Positions 15,988 through 24,012 of a DNA stretch of 64,000 nt are shown piece after piece; positions within the stretch are counted from its first letter, which is position 1; each line of letters begins with the position of its first letter. The notes under the pieces were generated by a model. The model saw nothing but the letters and a program-made list of their open reading frames with translations. It was not told the DNA's origin and did no database searches. The DNA is from an uncultured Tenacibaculum sp. GTDB lineage: Bacteria > Bacteroidota > Bacteroidia > Flavobacteriales > Flavobacteriaceae. The stretch lies in assembly GCF_947499065.1 (NCBI RefSeq), contig NZ_CANMMT010000010.1, positions 35,324 through 99,323 of the forward strand, given 5' to 3'. A program made the translations under genes and the position numbers.

Positions 15988-16734
15988 TTACTTAAGTGTA
16001 CGTACTTTTTTAATAATATCTTTATAACGTTCGCTTAAGGTAGCTTTCTTATTTCCAGTAAGTAAGATTAAATTATCAGCAGGAATAATCTCTGTGATGT
16101 GTTTGGTGTTTACTATAAAGTTTCGATGTGTTCTTTGGAAAATAGGGTTGTTTAGTAGTTGAAGAATTTTAGTTAATGAAATAAGAATAACAAACTTCTC
16201 TTTTTCCGTAACAATATTGCAGTATTTTTCTTCAACATCGATATAAACAATATCAGTAATTAAAACTTTTTTTAGCGATTTTCCTTTTTTAATAAATAAA
16301 TGATCCTCACTAATTACGGTATCTTCTTCATCACTTAAAAATACATCGTTTTGTGCATAAAACTTTTCAACGGCCATTTCTATGGCGTATAAAACTTCTA
16401 ACTCGTTAAAAGGTTTCATTAAAAAACTAAACGGTTGAGTTAATTTAGCTCTTTCAAAAATACTTCGATCTCTTGAACTTGTTAAAAATACAAATGGCTT
16501 AGAAGAATTTGGTACAGCATTGATGGTTTCAGCAAAGGTAATTCCATCAGGAGAACCGTTTAAAAAAATATCGATAATAACAATGTCAACATCAATTTTA
16601 TAAAATTGATCTAAGGCATCTTTAAAGTTTCTAGCAATTCCAGTAACCGTATAATTGTTGTCTTCAAGAACTTGAATTAGACGATCACTTTCAGCAGGAG
16701 TATCTTCTATAATAAAAACATTCACATTATTCAT
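15988..16734 (-). CDS. LytTR-family response regulator
   Basis: The 248-residue regulator starts at MNNVNVFIIEDTPAESD. The receiver domain (about 1-120) has the acidic pair after FIIE, the phosphoacceptor Asp in DVDIVIIDIFL (about 52), a switch Thr/Ser in FLTSS, and Lys in FLMKPF. A LytTR DNA-binding domain (about 145-248) contains VYIDVEEKYCNIVT and FQRTHRNFIVNTKHI, the typical DNA-contacting region. It overlaps the end of the kinase gene by eight bases; a start nine codons earlier at 16761 is possible but less likely. It probably controls the downstream DUF1842-like/GH64-like cluster and the upstream 149-residue gene (inference from position). Confidence 0.9.
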   Translation of the reverse strand: MNNVNVFIIEDTPAESDRLIQVLEDNNYTVTGIARNFKDALDQFYKIDVDIVIIDIFLNGSPDGITFAETINAVPNSSKPFVFLTSSRDRSIFERAKLTQPFSFLMKPFNELEVLYAIEMAVEKFYAQNDVFLSDEEDTVISEDHLFIKKGKSLKKVLITDIVYIDVEEKYCNIVTEKEKFVILISLTKILQLLNNPIFQRTHRNFIVNTKHITEIIPADNLILLTGNKKATLSERYKDIIKKVRTLK

Positions 16735-18502
16735 TCGAAGGATTTTTAGGTAAAGATACAATCATTTTGGTACCTTTTCCTAATTCACTTTCAATATCAA
16801 ATTTTCCATTGTTTTTTCGAATCATCGATTTACATAATTGCAAGCCTAAACCTGTACCAATTACATCTTCGTGTTCTTTTTTATGTAAAAGCGCAGTGTC
16901 TTTTAATAACTCCAAACGTGTAGCTTCACTCATTCCTAAACCAGTGTCTTCAATGATTAAATCGCAAAAATCATCAGAAGAGTTTTGAGAATATATTTTA
17001 ATACTACCATTAGGTTTTGAAAACTTAATAGCATTGTCTAATAGATTACGTAACACAATTTTTAGGGATTCCTGATCGGCAAAAACAATGTCTTTTTTAG
17101 AAACGGTATTTTCTAAGCTCAACTCCTTTTCTAGTAATAAAGGTTGGTAGTTATAAGACACTTGTTCTGTAATAAAAAACAAACGCAGGGAACTAATACT
17201 AAAATAACCTTGGTTGGTTTGTAATAAAGCCCAATTTAAAAGATTGTCTAAGAGTCCGTAAGCACCATTAACAATGGCACTATTTTTTTGAAGTAAGTTA
17301 CGTAGGGCACTTAAATTATTACTGTCTAAATTTTTAACTAAAGAACCATTACTGGTTTTTAAAGCATTAACTGAAGAGCGTAAATCGTGGCTTACAATAG
17401 AAAAAAGTTTGTCTTTAGTAGCGTTTAAGGCATCAAGGTTTTCTTTTTGACTAGCAATAATTTTATTTCGTTTTACTTTTTCTCTATAGAAGTAAAGACT
17501 AATACCTAAAAGAACAAATAAACCAAGAGCAGAATAGAATAACACATTACGTTGAGTTTCTTTTAATTCATTTTGAACTTGTAAAATATCAACCTCATTT
17601 TGTTTTTGTTGTACAGCAAATTCTTTTTCTAACTTAGCAACTTCGTAGATTTTATTATGGTTATTTAATGAATCATTCCATTTTTTATATTCTTTTATAT
17701 ATTTTAAAGCATCTTGAAATTTCTTTCTATTTTGTTCAACAATAGACATGTTTAATGCAGTTACTGTTTTTCTTTCAAATATTTGTCTCTTTTTATTGTT
17801 TAATTCAGAAATGGATACTTCATTTTCGTGAATTTTTAATTTTTTAGATAGTTCATATGCTTTTTTAAAATATGGAATAGCAATATCATCTTTATATTGA
17901 TTATAATATAGATTAGCAATATTTATGTAATCATTAATAAGGCTTAAACTATCTCTTGAATTACTAATTTTTTTACTGAAATATTTTTCAGCTTGCTTAT
18001 ATTCTTTTAATAAAAGAAAACAAATGCTTAGGTCTCTGTATACATCATTTATGTCTATATATGTTAGTTTTTCAATTGGTAATTTTTCAAGGAACTTTAA
18101 ATAACGGATTGCTTTTTCATAATTTTTGAGCTTTAAATTTGTAGCAGCTAGGTAGATTTTAACTCTATTAGAAAATTCAAAATCAAAGGAAATTTGAGAT
18201 AATTGATCTATAGCTTCACTATAAGCCTTTTTTTTATTTAAACTAATACCTCTATATAAATGACAATAGTCGAGAATTAATTTTTGGTTATTAGCTATGT
18301 TAAGTTGCTTTTGAGAATAAATTAAAGCCGAATCCCATTTTTTTTCAGAAAAGTAATATGAAGCTTTTTTAAAGTTTTCTTGAAAATGAAATTTTGAGGA
18401 CTTATTAAGTACTTTTGAGTAAAAAATACTATCGATTATTTTTTTTTGTGAAAAAACAACTGAAAAAGAAAAAAGAAATATTAGAAGTAGTTTAAAACGC
18501 AT
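16727..18502 (-). CDS. TPR-containing sensor histidine kinase
   Basis: The 591-residue kinase has a signal peptide, then a TPR-like helical sensor region (about 25-300) with repeats such as YEKAIRYLKFLEKL, YKQAEKYFSK and AIPYFKKAYELSK. A coiled segment and one transmembrane helix follow (about 320-340, VLFYSALGLFVLLGISLYFY). Next comes a HisKA domain with the phosphoacceptor His in FSIVSHDLRSSVNAL (about 370), and then a HATPase with N box LRNLLDNAIKFS, G1 box IEDTGLGMS and G2 box GTGLGLQLCKSM. It is paired with a LytTR regulator, whereas LytTR proteins are more often partnered with LytS/His_kinase-type kinases. The TPR region is probably periplasmic. Confidence 0.9.
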   Translation of the reverse strand: MRFKLLLIFLFSFSVVFSQKKIIDSIFYSKVLNKSSKFHFQENFKKASYYFSEKKWDSALIYSQKQLNIANNQKLILDYCHLYRGISLNKKKAYSEAIDQLSQISFDFEFSNRVKIYLAATNLKLKNYEKAIRYLKFLEKLPIEKLTYIDINDVYRDLSICFLLLKEYKQAEKYFSKKISNSRDSLSLINDYINIANLYYNQYKDDIAIPYFKKAYELSKKLKIHENEVSISELNNKKRQIFERKTVTALNMSIVEQNRKKFQDALKYIKEYKKWNDSLNNHNKIYEVAKLEKEFAVQQKQNEVDILQVQNELKETQRNVLFYSALGLFVLLGISLYFYREKVKRNKIIASQKENLDALNATKDKLFSIVSHDLRSSVNALKTSNGSLVKNLDSNNLSALRNLLQKNSAIVNGAYGLLDNLLNWALLQTNQGYFSISSLRLFFITEQVSYNYQPLLLEKELSLENTVSKKDIVFADQESLKIVLRNLLDNAIKFSKPNGSIKIYSQNSSDDFCDLIIEDTGLGMSEATRLELLKDTALLHKKEHEDVIGTGLGLQLCKSMIRKNNGKFDIESELGKGTKMIVSLPKNPSNE

Positions 18503-18588
18503 TAGACAGTTTGAAAATGATGCCTAATGTAAAAAAAAGCCTTGAATTAGAATAATATAAGACAAGACTTTTGAAATATTTATATTAA

Positions 18589-19038
18589 TTAGATACCACC
18601 ATTATCACCAGAAACTATAACTACAGTACCTCTAGCAGTTTCAGGGTTATCGTTTGTTTGACTATTACTTCCAAGCGTAGGAGCATAATTTAAAGGGAAA
18701 ACAGAAGTGTTTGGAGCTATATTTACACCAAGATCAATCTCTGTATATGTATATACATTAACCTCGGTTCCAGGAAGTGCTGTTTGGTAACTTGAAGTTA
18801 CTTTTAGAATGTTTTTTCCATTATGATTAACATCGTTTGGAATGTATTCAAAGGAAGTAGGAGCAGGAGAACCTATAGCGATAGCTACTGAAAATTTGGC
18901 AATTGAGTTGTTGTTTCCTTTAGTGTTTATTGTAATGTTAAATGGAGGTATTAAATTGTCATGTATTGCTGCTGCTGGTTGTGGTAAATCAGCATATGCT
19001 GTTGAAACTGGGGCAACTGTAGGTAATGAATTTTCCAT
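18589..19038 (-). CDS. 149-residue island protein of unknown function
   Basis: The protein begins MENSLPTVAPVSTAYADLPQPAAAIHD, a Pro/Ala-rich opening that is not a signal peptide. Beta-strand-like stretches follow (FNITINTKG, AKFSVAIAIGS, NVYTYTEIDLGV), and it ends in a Gly/Asn/Asp-rich tail (VVIVSGDNGGI). I recognise no family. It is the first gene on the minus strand before the kinase/regulator pair (86-base gap), and its composition resembles the other signal-less island proteins. A strong stem-loop lies 26 bases upstream of its start. It may be an effector or structural partner of the GH64-like cluster, but nothing proves this. Confidence 0.7.
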   Translation of the reverse strand: MENSLPTVAPVSTAYADLPQPAAAIHDNLIPPFNITINTKGNNNSIAKFSVAIAIGSPAPTSFEYIPNDVNHNGKNILKVTSSYQTALPGTEVNVYTYTEIDLGVNIAPNTSVFPLNYAPTLGSNSQTNDNPETARGTVVIVSGDNGGI

Positions 19039-19063
19039 AATAGTTAATTTTAAATTGGTTAAT

Positions 19064-19104
19064 AATATTTTATTGTTTCTTTTTCAAATAAACAATAAAA
19101 TATT
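19064..19104 (-). promoter_or_regulatory. 15-bp leader stem-loop upstream of the 149-residue gene
   Basis: AATATTTTATTGTTT and its exact complement AAACAATAAAATATT enclose an 11-base loop, ending 26 bases before the start codon on the minus strand. A stem this long so close to a start suggests control of translation or mRNA stability. A transcription terminator is unlikely because no T-run follows on that strand. Confidence 0.5.
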
Positions 19105-19304
19105 AAGCTGTTAGAAAAAAAAGGAATAAGATGGAGTTTTAGAGGAATAAGAAATGTTTATTTAAGAACAAAATATAGAGAGCTTGTCATAGGAGGAATT
19201 TTGATTAAAAAAGAGAAAGTAGATTATACTAATTGATATTAGAATACACAGGTTTATAAACGATATTAAATGATTAGTTTTGTATTTATAGAAAGTAAGC
19301 GTTT

Positions 19305-19859
19305 TTGAAGACAGAAAAAATAATATTAGGTATCGACCCAGGAACTAGTATCATGGGGTTTGGAATTATAAAAGTGATTGGTAAAAAGATGGAATTTGTT
19401 CAAATGAACGAATTACTTTTAAAAAAGTACGATGATCATTACTTAAAACTAAAACTCATTTTTGAACGTACTATAGAACTAATAGATACTTATAATCCAG
19501 ACGAGATAGCTTTAGAAGCTCCGTTTTTTGGAAAAAACGTACAATCCATGTTAAAACTAGGTAGGGCACAAGGAGTAGCAATGGCAGCAGGATTGTCAAG
19601 GCAAATTCCAGTTACTGAGTATGCACCTAAGAAAATTAAAATGGCTATTACAGGAAAAGGAACTTCAAGTAAAGAACAAGTAGCAATGATGCTAAAGTCT
19701 TTATTAAACTTAAAAGAGCTACCAAAAAACTTAGATGCTACCGATGGTTTGGCTGCAGCCGTTTGTCATTATTATAATTCTGGACAAAAAATAGGAGGTA
19801 AAAACTATACTGGTTGGGCAGCCTTTGTAAAGCAGAATCCGAAAAAGGTCAAAGGTTAA
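19305..19859 (+). CDS. ruvC: crossover junction endodeoxyribonuclease RuvC
   Basis: The 184-residue nuclease resolves Holliday junctions with RuvAB during homologous recombination. The four acidic catalytic residues are in ILGIDPGTS (D11), ALEAPFF (E near 68) and the C-terminal pair in DATDGLAAAVCHYY (about 144 and 147). The start is a TTG at 19305: the conserved N terminus begins directly after it and no ATG is available in frame upstream. The length is normal for the family. It lies outside the accessory island and is followed by a lipoprotein gene with its own promoter. Confidence 0.95.
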   Translation: MKTEKIILGIDPGTSIMGFGIIKVIGKKMEFVQMNELLLKKYDDHYLKLKLIFERTIELIDTYNPDEIALEAPFFGKNVQSMLKLGRAQGVAMAAGLSRQIPVTEYAPKKIKMAITGKGTSSKEQVAMMLKSLLNLKELPKNLDATDGLAAAVCHYYNSGQKIGGKNYTGWAAFVKQNPKKVKG

Positions 19860-19873
19860 ATGCAACTATTTGA

Positions 19874-19881
19874 TATATTTG
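19874..19881 (+). promoter_or_regulatory. -7 box (TATATTTG) of the DUF4932-type gene
   Basis: TATATTTG lies 35 bases upstream of the ATG at 19917, just after the ruvC stop, and exactly fits the TAnnTTTG consensus. Confidence 0.55.
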
Positions 19882-19916
19882 AGTGTCTTAATAATAAACT
19901 ATAAAATACAACTACT

Positions 19917-21278
19917 ATGAAAAAAAGCCTACTACTTTTGTTAGTGTTATTAGCATTATCTTGTAAAAAAGAAGAAAAAAAGAAAGAGCATAGGTATTAC
20001 CTTAAGTCTAATAAGAAAGAAGTACAAGCATTATTTAATGGTCAATTGTTTCCTTTTACAATTGTAAATGACAATTTAGCCTTTCCTTATACTGGTAAAA
20101 CAAATAAAGTTGGATTTGTTTCTAAAATAGATAGCGTAAAATTTGATTTAGAACCTAAAGACAGTATACCGCTAACTTTTATTATAAATGAAAAAGATAG
20201 TATTTCAGTATTGGTTATAGGGAAGACTAAGCGAGTAGATTTTACAGAAAACTATATTAAAGAGCATAAAGGGAAATATAAAGTACTTTCACCAAAAGCT
20301 TTAGAATTGGTAAACGTAGGGATAGCATTAACCAACGTTGGAAGAGAAGATGTTAATCTAATTTTTAAATATTCCGATTACTATAAAGATGTATTAAAAT
20401 ATTTTGACGCATATAAAAATCATCCTTTAATAGATTCGTTAAATGTGAATTTAGAAAAAAACAAAAACGATTACTATTATAATATTATAATGAATGCGAA
20501 TATGTATTCATTTGAGGGAGATAAAATCGTAAATAAAACTACGTTTAATAGAATGGGATTTGGAGAAGATAATTATTTAAAAAAATTGCTTCCTCTATTT
20601 GAAGACTTTTCTAAAAAATCAAATTTCCAAGAGTTTTATGGTAATAACGAAAAATACTATCAATCGCTAATAGCGGAATATCATAGATTAGTTCCAGTAG
20701 AAAAAATGTGGAAATGGTTAGAGGAAAAGTTTCCAGTAAAGCACGATTCATATAAAATATATTTTTCTCCTTTAGTAAATGGATACCATTCTACTCAAAA
20801 ATATGAGGATAATGGATTTAAAGAAACAGCAATGCATATTAACGCACCAATTTTAGATGATATGTATTCTGATAAAGAAAAAGAAGCTATTCTTTCTCGT
20901 GTTGTTTTTACCGAAATAGACCATAACTATGTTGATCCAACTACAGATAAGTTTAATGAAATATCAACTTTATTAACACCTTTAAGCTGTTGGAATAGTA
21001 AAAGAGATTGGTATAATAGTAGTTATAGAACTTTTAGTGAATATATGACTTGGGGTGTTTTTACATTGTATTTGTATGATAATTTTGATAAAGAAGTTTT
21101 TGAAAAAAGAAACGAAGCAATGGTTAATTTCATGATTTCAGAAAACAGAGGGTTCATTAAATTTAAAGAGTTTGATAGTTTTATTTTAAATTGGTATAAG
21201 AACAACCCAAATGCTTCTTTAGAAAAGTTATATCCAGCGGTTATAGATTGGGTAAAAAAACAAAATTGTAAAAGTTAA
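19917..21278 (+). CDS. DUF4932-type lipoprotein, possible degenerate metalloprotease
   Basis: The 453-residue protein has a lipobox (LLALSC, C16) and a Lys/Glu tether. The C-terminal two thirds resemble DUF4932 proteins, which have a gluzincin-like architecture. At the position where relatives usually carry a His-Glu-x-x-His-like helix, this protein reads VVFTEIDHNYVDP (about 329-341). It retains a Glu and one His, so catalytic activity is doubtful. The family call is by visual resemblance and moderate. The hemW gene starts at the very next base after its stop codon, so the two are co-transcribed. Confidence 0.6.
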   Translation: MKKSLLLLLVLLALSCKKEEKKKEHRYYLKSNKKEVQALFNGQLFPFTIVNDNLAFPYTGKTNKVGFVSKIDSVKFDLEPKDSIPLTFIINEKDSISVLVIGKTKRVDFTENYIKEHKGKYKVLSPKALELVNVGIALTNVGREDVNLIFKYSDYYKDVLKYFDAYKNHPLIDSLNVNLEKNKNDYYYNIIMNANMYSFEGDKIVNKTTFNRMGFGEDNYLKKLLPLFEDFSKKSNFQEFYGNNEKYYQSLIAEYHRLVPVEKMWKWLEEKFPVKHDSYKIYFSPLVNGYHSTQKYEDNGFKETAMHINAPILDDMYSDKEKEAILSRVVFTEIDHNYVDPTTDKFNEISTLLTPLSCWNSKRDWYNSSYRTFSEYMTWGVFTLYLYDNFDKEVFEKRNEAMVNFMISENRGFIKFKEFDSFILNWYKNNPNASLEKLYPAVIDWVKKQNCKS

Positions 21279-22391
21279 TTGGCAGGAATTTACCTACATA
21301 TCCCATTTTGCAAGCAAGCGTGTTATTATTGCGATTTTCATTTTTCTACTTCATTAAAGAGAAAAGAAGAGCTGATTGCTTGTATGGTAAAAGAATTGGA
21401 GCTTCGGAAAGAAGAGCTGGATGATGAAATAATAGAAACTATCTATTTTGGAGGAGGAACACCAAGTTTATTATCAGCCAAAGAGATAATATTATTATTA
21501 GAAACTATATATCAGAATTACCAAGTAATTGAGCAGCCCGAAATTACATTAGAAGCTAATCCAGATGATTTATCAGAAGAGAAAATCTTAGAATTAGCAG
21601 AATCTCCAGTAAATAGATTAAGTATAGGTGTGCAATCTTTTTTTGAGGAAGATTTAAAGAGTATGAATCGAGCACATAATGCAGAGGAGGCAAAGAACTG
21701 CCTATCCGTGGCGATTCGCCACTTTGATAATATTACCATCGATTTAATTTACGGAGTTCCCAATATGACAAACGAGCGCTGGAAAGAAAACTTACAAATA
21801 GCCTTCGATTTTGGAATTAGTCATATTTCTAGTTATGCTTTAACAGTAGAACCAAAAACAGTATTGGATACATTTGTAAAGAATGGGAAATATCCAGAAC
21901 CAGATGAGGTAGAAGCCAAAGCGCATTTTGATATTTTAATGGAAGAAACCACTAAAAACGGATTTGTACATTATGAAATTTCTAATTTTGGGAAACCTGA
22001 TTATTTTTCAAAACATAATACATCTTATTGGTTAGGAAAAAAGTATATAGGAGTAGGGCCTTCAGCGCATTCATTTAATAAAACACATAGAAGCTGGAAT
22101 ATTTCTAATAATGCTAAATATATAAAAACACTTGAATTAGGTAATTTGCCTAATGAAATAGAAGAGTTAACTGAAGAAGATAGATTTAATGAATATTTAA
22201 TGACAGGATTACGAACCATTTGGGGAGTGTCTTTAGATAAAATAAATCCTATTTTTAGAGAAAGTTTATTAGCTTCTTCGAAAAAGTTTATAGAACAAGG
22301 ATTGTTAACAATAGATAAGAATACATTAAAAACAACTTCTAAAGGAAAATTTTTAGCAGACGGATTGGCTTCCGAATTGTTTATAGTTTAA
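21279..22391 (+). CDS. hemW: radical SAM haem chaperone HemW
   Basis: This 370-residue protein matches HemW, formerly called an oxygen-independent coproporphyrinogen III oxidase-like protein. The [4Fe-4S]/SAM motif CKQACYYCDF (C11, C15, C18) includes the aromatic residue typical of the family. It is followed by FGGGTPSLL (about 58-66), LEANPDDL (about 95-102), RLSIGVQSF (about 114-122) and the C-terminal HemN-type domain. HemW inserts haem into respiratory enzymes; true HemN would carry an extra N-terminal extension, absent here. The start codon is TTG at 21279, supported by the conserved MAGIYLHIPFC opening and by the immediately preceding stop. Confidence 0.92.
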   Translation: MAGIYLHIPFCKQACYYCDFHFSTSLKRKEELIACMVKELELRKEELDDEIIETIYFGGGTPSLLSAKEIILLLETIYQNYQVIEQPEITLEANPDDLSEEKILELAESPVNRLSIGVQSFFEEDLKSMNRAHNAEEAKNCLSVAIRHFDNITIDLIYGVPNMTNERWKENLQIAFDFGISHISSYALTVEPKTVLDTFVKNGKYPEPDEVEAKAHFDILMEETTKNGFVHYEISNFGKPDYFSKHNTSYWLGKKYIGVGPSAHSFNKTHRSWNISNNAKYIKTLELGNLPNEIEELTEEDRFNEYLMTGLRTIWGVSLDKINPIFRESLLASSKKFIEQGLLTIDKNTLKTTSKGKFLADGLASELFIV

Positions 22392-22401
22392 AAGCATAAG
22401 T

Positions 22402-23154
22402 ATGATTGCAGAAATACAACACAAAACAGGAAAATATAAAATAGATTTCTCAAAACCATTAGATATATCTATTCCTGTAGATTTAGCTAAGCAAAATATT
22501 AATGCATGGTATTTAGAAGATCCAGAAATTTCACCTGTTCAATCAGGAGACTGGGTAGGAAGTGTTGAGCAAGGAGCTGATGTTAATTTTAATACAATAG
22601 TATTTAATCCACATGCACATATTACACATACCGAATGTGTTGGTCATATTACAAAAGAAGTACATTCAGTAAATAAAAACTTAAAACAGTTTTTTTATTT
22701 GGCAGAAGTTGTAACCCTGCAACCGGCGTTGCAAGCAAATGAAGATTTGTTAATTACGAAAGAGCAATTGCAAGAAGTATTAGGAAACAAAGAAAGAGAA
22801 GCAATTGTAATAAGAACAACTCCAAATTCATTAGATAAAAAATCGAAACGTTATTCGAATACCAACCCACCATATTTAGCAGAAGAGGCAGGAGAATACT
22901 TAAGAGAAAAGGGTATAGAACATTTGTTGATAGATTTACCTTCGGTAGATAAAGAAAAAGATGAAGGAAAATTGTTAGCACATAATGCGTTTTGGAATAC
23001 AAAAGGAGAGCTAAGAATGGAAGCAACAATTACAGAGTTCATTTTTGTTGCTAATGAAATAAAGGATGGTGTTTATTTCTTAAACTTAATGATTGCACCT
23101 TTCGAAAACGACGCTAGTCCAAGCAAGCCTATTTTGTATAAAATTGAAAAGTAG
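22402..23154 (+). CDS. cyclase-family (kynurenine formamidase-like) protein
   Basis: The 250-residue protein belongs to the cyclase/KynB-like superfamily of Mn- or Zn-dependent hydrolases. The metal-binding segment FNPHAHITHTECVGH (about 68-82) supplies H71, H73, H76 and E78, equivalent to the family's HxGTHxDxPxH motif but with variation. Members include kynurenine formamidase and other amide hydrolases, and the substrate here is unknown. It lies 10 bases after hemW in the same direction. Its stop codon marks the left edge of the gene-free repeat region; the first repeat's extended homology starts one base before the stop. Confidence 0.8.
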   Translation: MIAEIQHKTGKYKIDFSKPLDISIPVDLAKQNINAWYLEDPEISPVQSGDWVGSVEQGADVNFNTIVFNPHAHITHTECVGHITKEVHSVNKNLKQFFYLAEVVTLQPALQANEDLLITKEQLQEVLGNKEREAIVIRTTPNSLDKKSKRYSNTNPPYLAEEAGEYLREKGIEHLLIDLPSVDKEKDEGKLLAHNAFWNTKGELRMEATITEFIFVANEIKDGVYFLNLMIAPFENDASPSKPILYKIEK

Positions 23155-23217
23155 TAGGTTTAGCGATAGTAATAAGATTATAGTCATAGGATAACGGTTT
23201 TATAGTTAATTTAAATT

Positions 23218-23394
23218 GTTCTTTTTCTTAGCGTCTTTTATAAATGTTTCTTTTTAGGGACCTCTATCTGTTCGGCGAGATTTACTTTATGTTTCATTTA
23301 CACTTCAAAGATACAACAGCATTACAATTAAAAATGTTGATTTAAGATTAAACGAGTTTTAGTATCGACGAATGGTAGGAATATATCTTTTAAG
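23218..23394 (-). repeat. 177-bp dispersed repeat, copy 1
   Basis: Copy 1 consists of a 92-bp near-invariant block (23221-23312), a variable 38-bp middle and a conserved 43-bp end. The minus strand contains a promoter-like TATCTTTG (complement of 23306-23313), then eight bases, then an ATG frame of 19 codons (23297 to 23238). The arms CTTCAAAGATA (23303) and TATCTTTTAAG (ending 23394) form an imperfect inverted repeat. It differs from copy 2 by only four transitions in the first 100 bases. Confidence 0.85.
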
Positions 23395-23637
23395 TATAAT
23401 TAGGTTTCTTCGGAGTAATGGGTTGAAAATTATTTTTTTACGGAAATTAGAATAGTACCTATATATACATGTTAATAATATATTCAGATGATATAAGAAA
23501 CTGTGTATACTTTCGGTTGTAGCGAAGTCAAAATAAAAGATAGGCTTTTAGAATGATAATATGATAGACTGTATAAGTGAAGTGATTCAACAAAATAATA
23601 TTGATGAAATACAATATTTTATGGCTTTATAATGCTA

Positions 23638-23814
23638 GTTCTTTTTCTTAGTGTCTTTTATAAATGTTTCTTTTTAGGGATCTCTATCTGTTCGGTGAGA
23701 TTTACTTTATGTTTCATTTACGCTTCAAAGATACAATAGCATTATAGTAAAAAAGTTGAATGTACGATAAAATGTACCATTATGTCGATGAATGGTTTGA
23801 ATGTATCTTTTAAG
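23638..23814 (-). repeat. 177-bp dispersed repeat, copy 2
   Basis: Copy 2 aligns to copy 1 without gaps at an offset of 420 bases. It retains the -7-like box (complement of 23726-23733), the ATG micro-frame (23717 to 23658) and the flanking inverted arms, 11 of 12 bases of which are complementary. The left extension shared by copies 1 and 3 is not obvious here. Confidence 0.85.
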
Positions 23815-23830
23815 CATTTTGACTAAATGC

Positions 23831-23899
23831 ACGGAGCTGAAATTAAATATCTGTTAATAAAATACGGCAAAGTATTAGTCAATTTAATTATAGCTCCGT
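23831..23899. repeat. 18-bp inverted repeat between repeat copies 2 and 3
   Basis: ACGGAGCTGAAATTAAAT (23831-23848) faces ATTTAATTATAGCTCCGT (23882-23899) across a 33-base loop. As RNA this gives 17 of 18 pairs including one G-U. The hexamer GACTAA at 23821 can also pair with TTAGTC at 23875-23880 inside and next to the loop, which would make a pseudoknot. Confidence 0.7.
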
Positions 23900-24012
23900 A
23901 TGGAAAAGTTGCTAGTTTAAGCGAATTGGTTTTTATAAAATCGTATAGTAGTAGGTTTGGCGATTTGATAAAATGATATTCATATAATAAGGGTTTTAAT
24001 ATTTTGTGTTGT

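Noticed and set aside
22754..23042. Minus-strand frames of 91 and 63 codons under the cyclase gene
   Set aside because: They lie entirely inside a well-conserved plus-strand gene and have the low-complexity Leu/Ser composition of antisense shadows.
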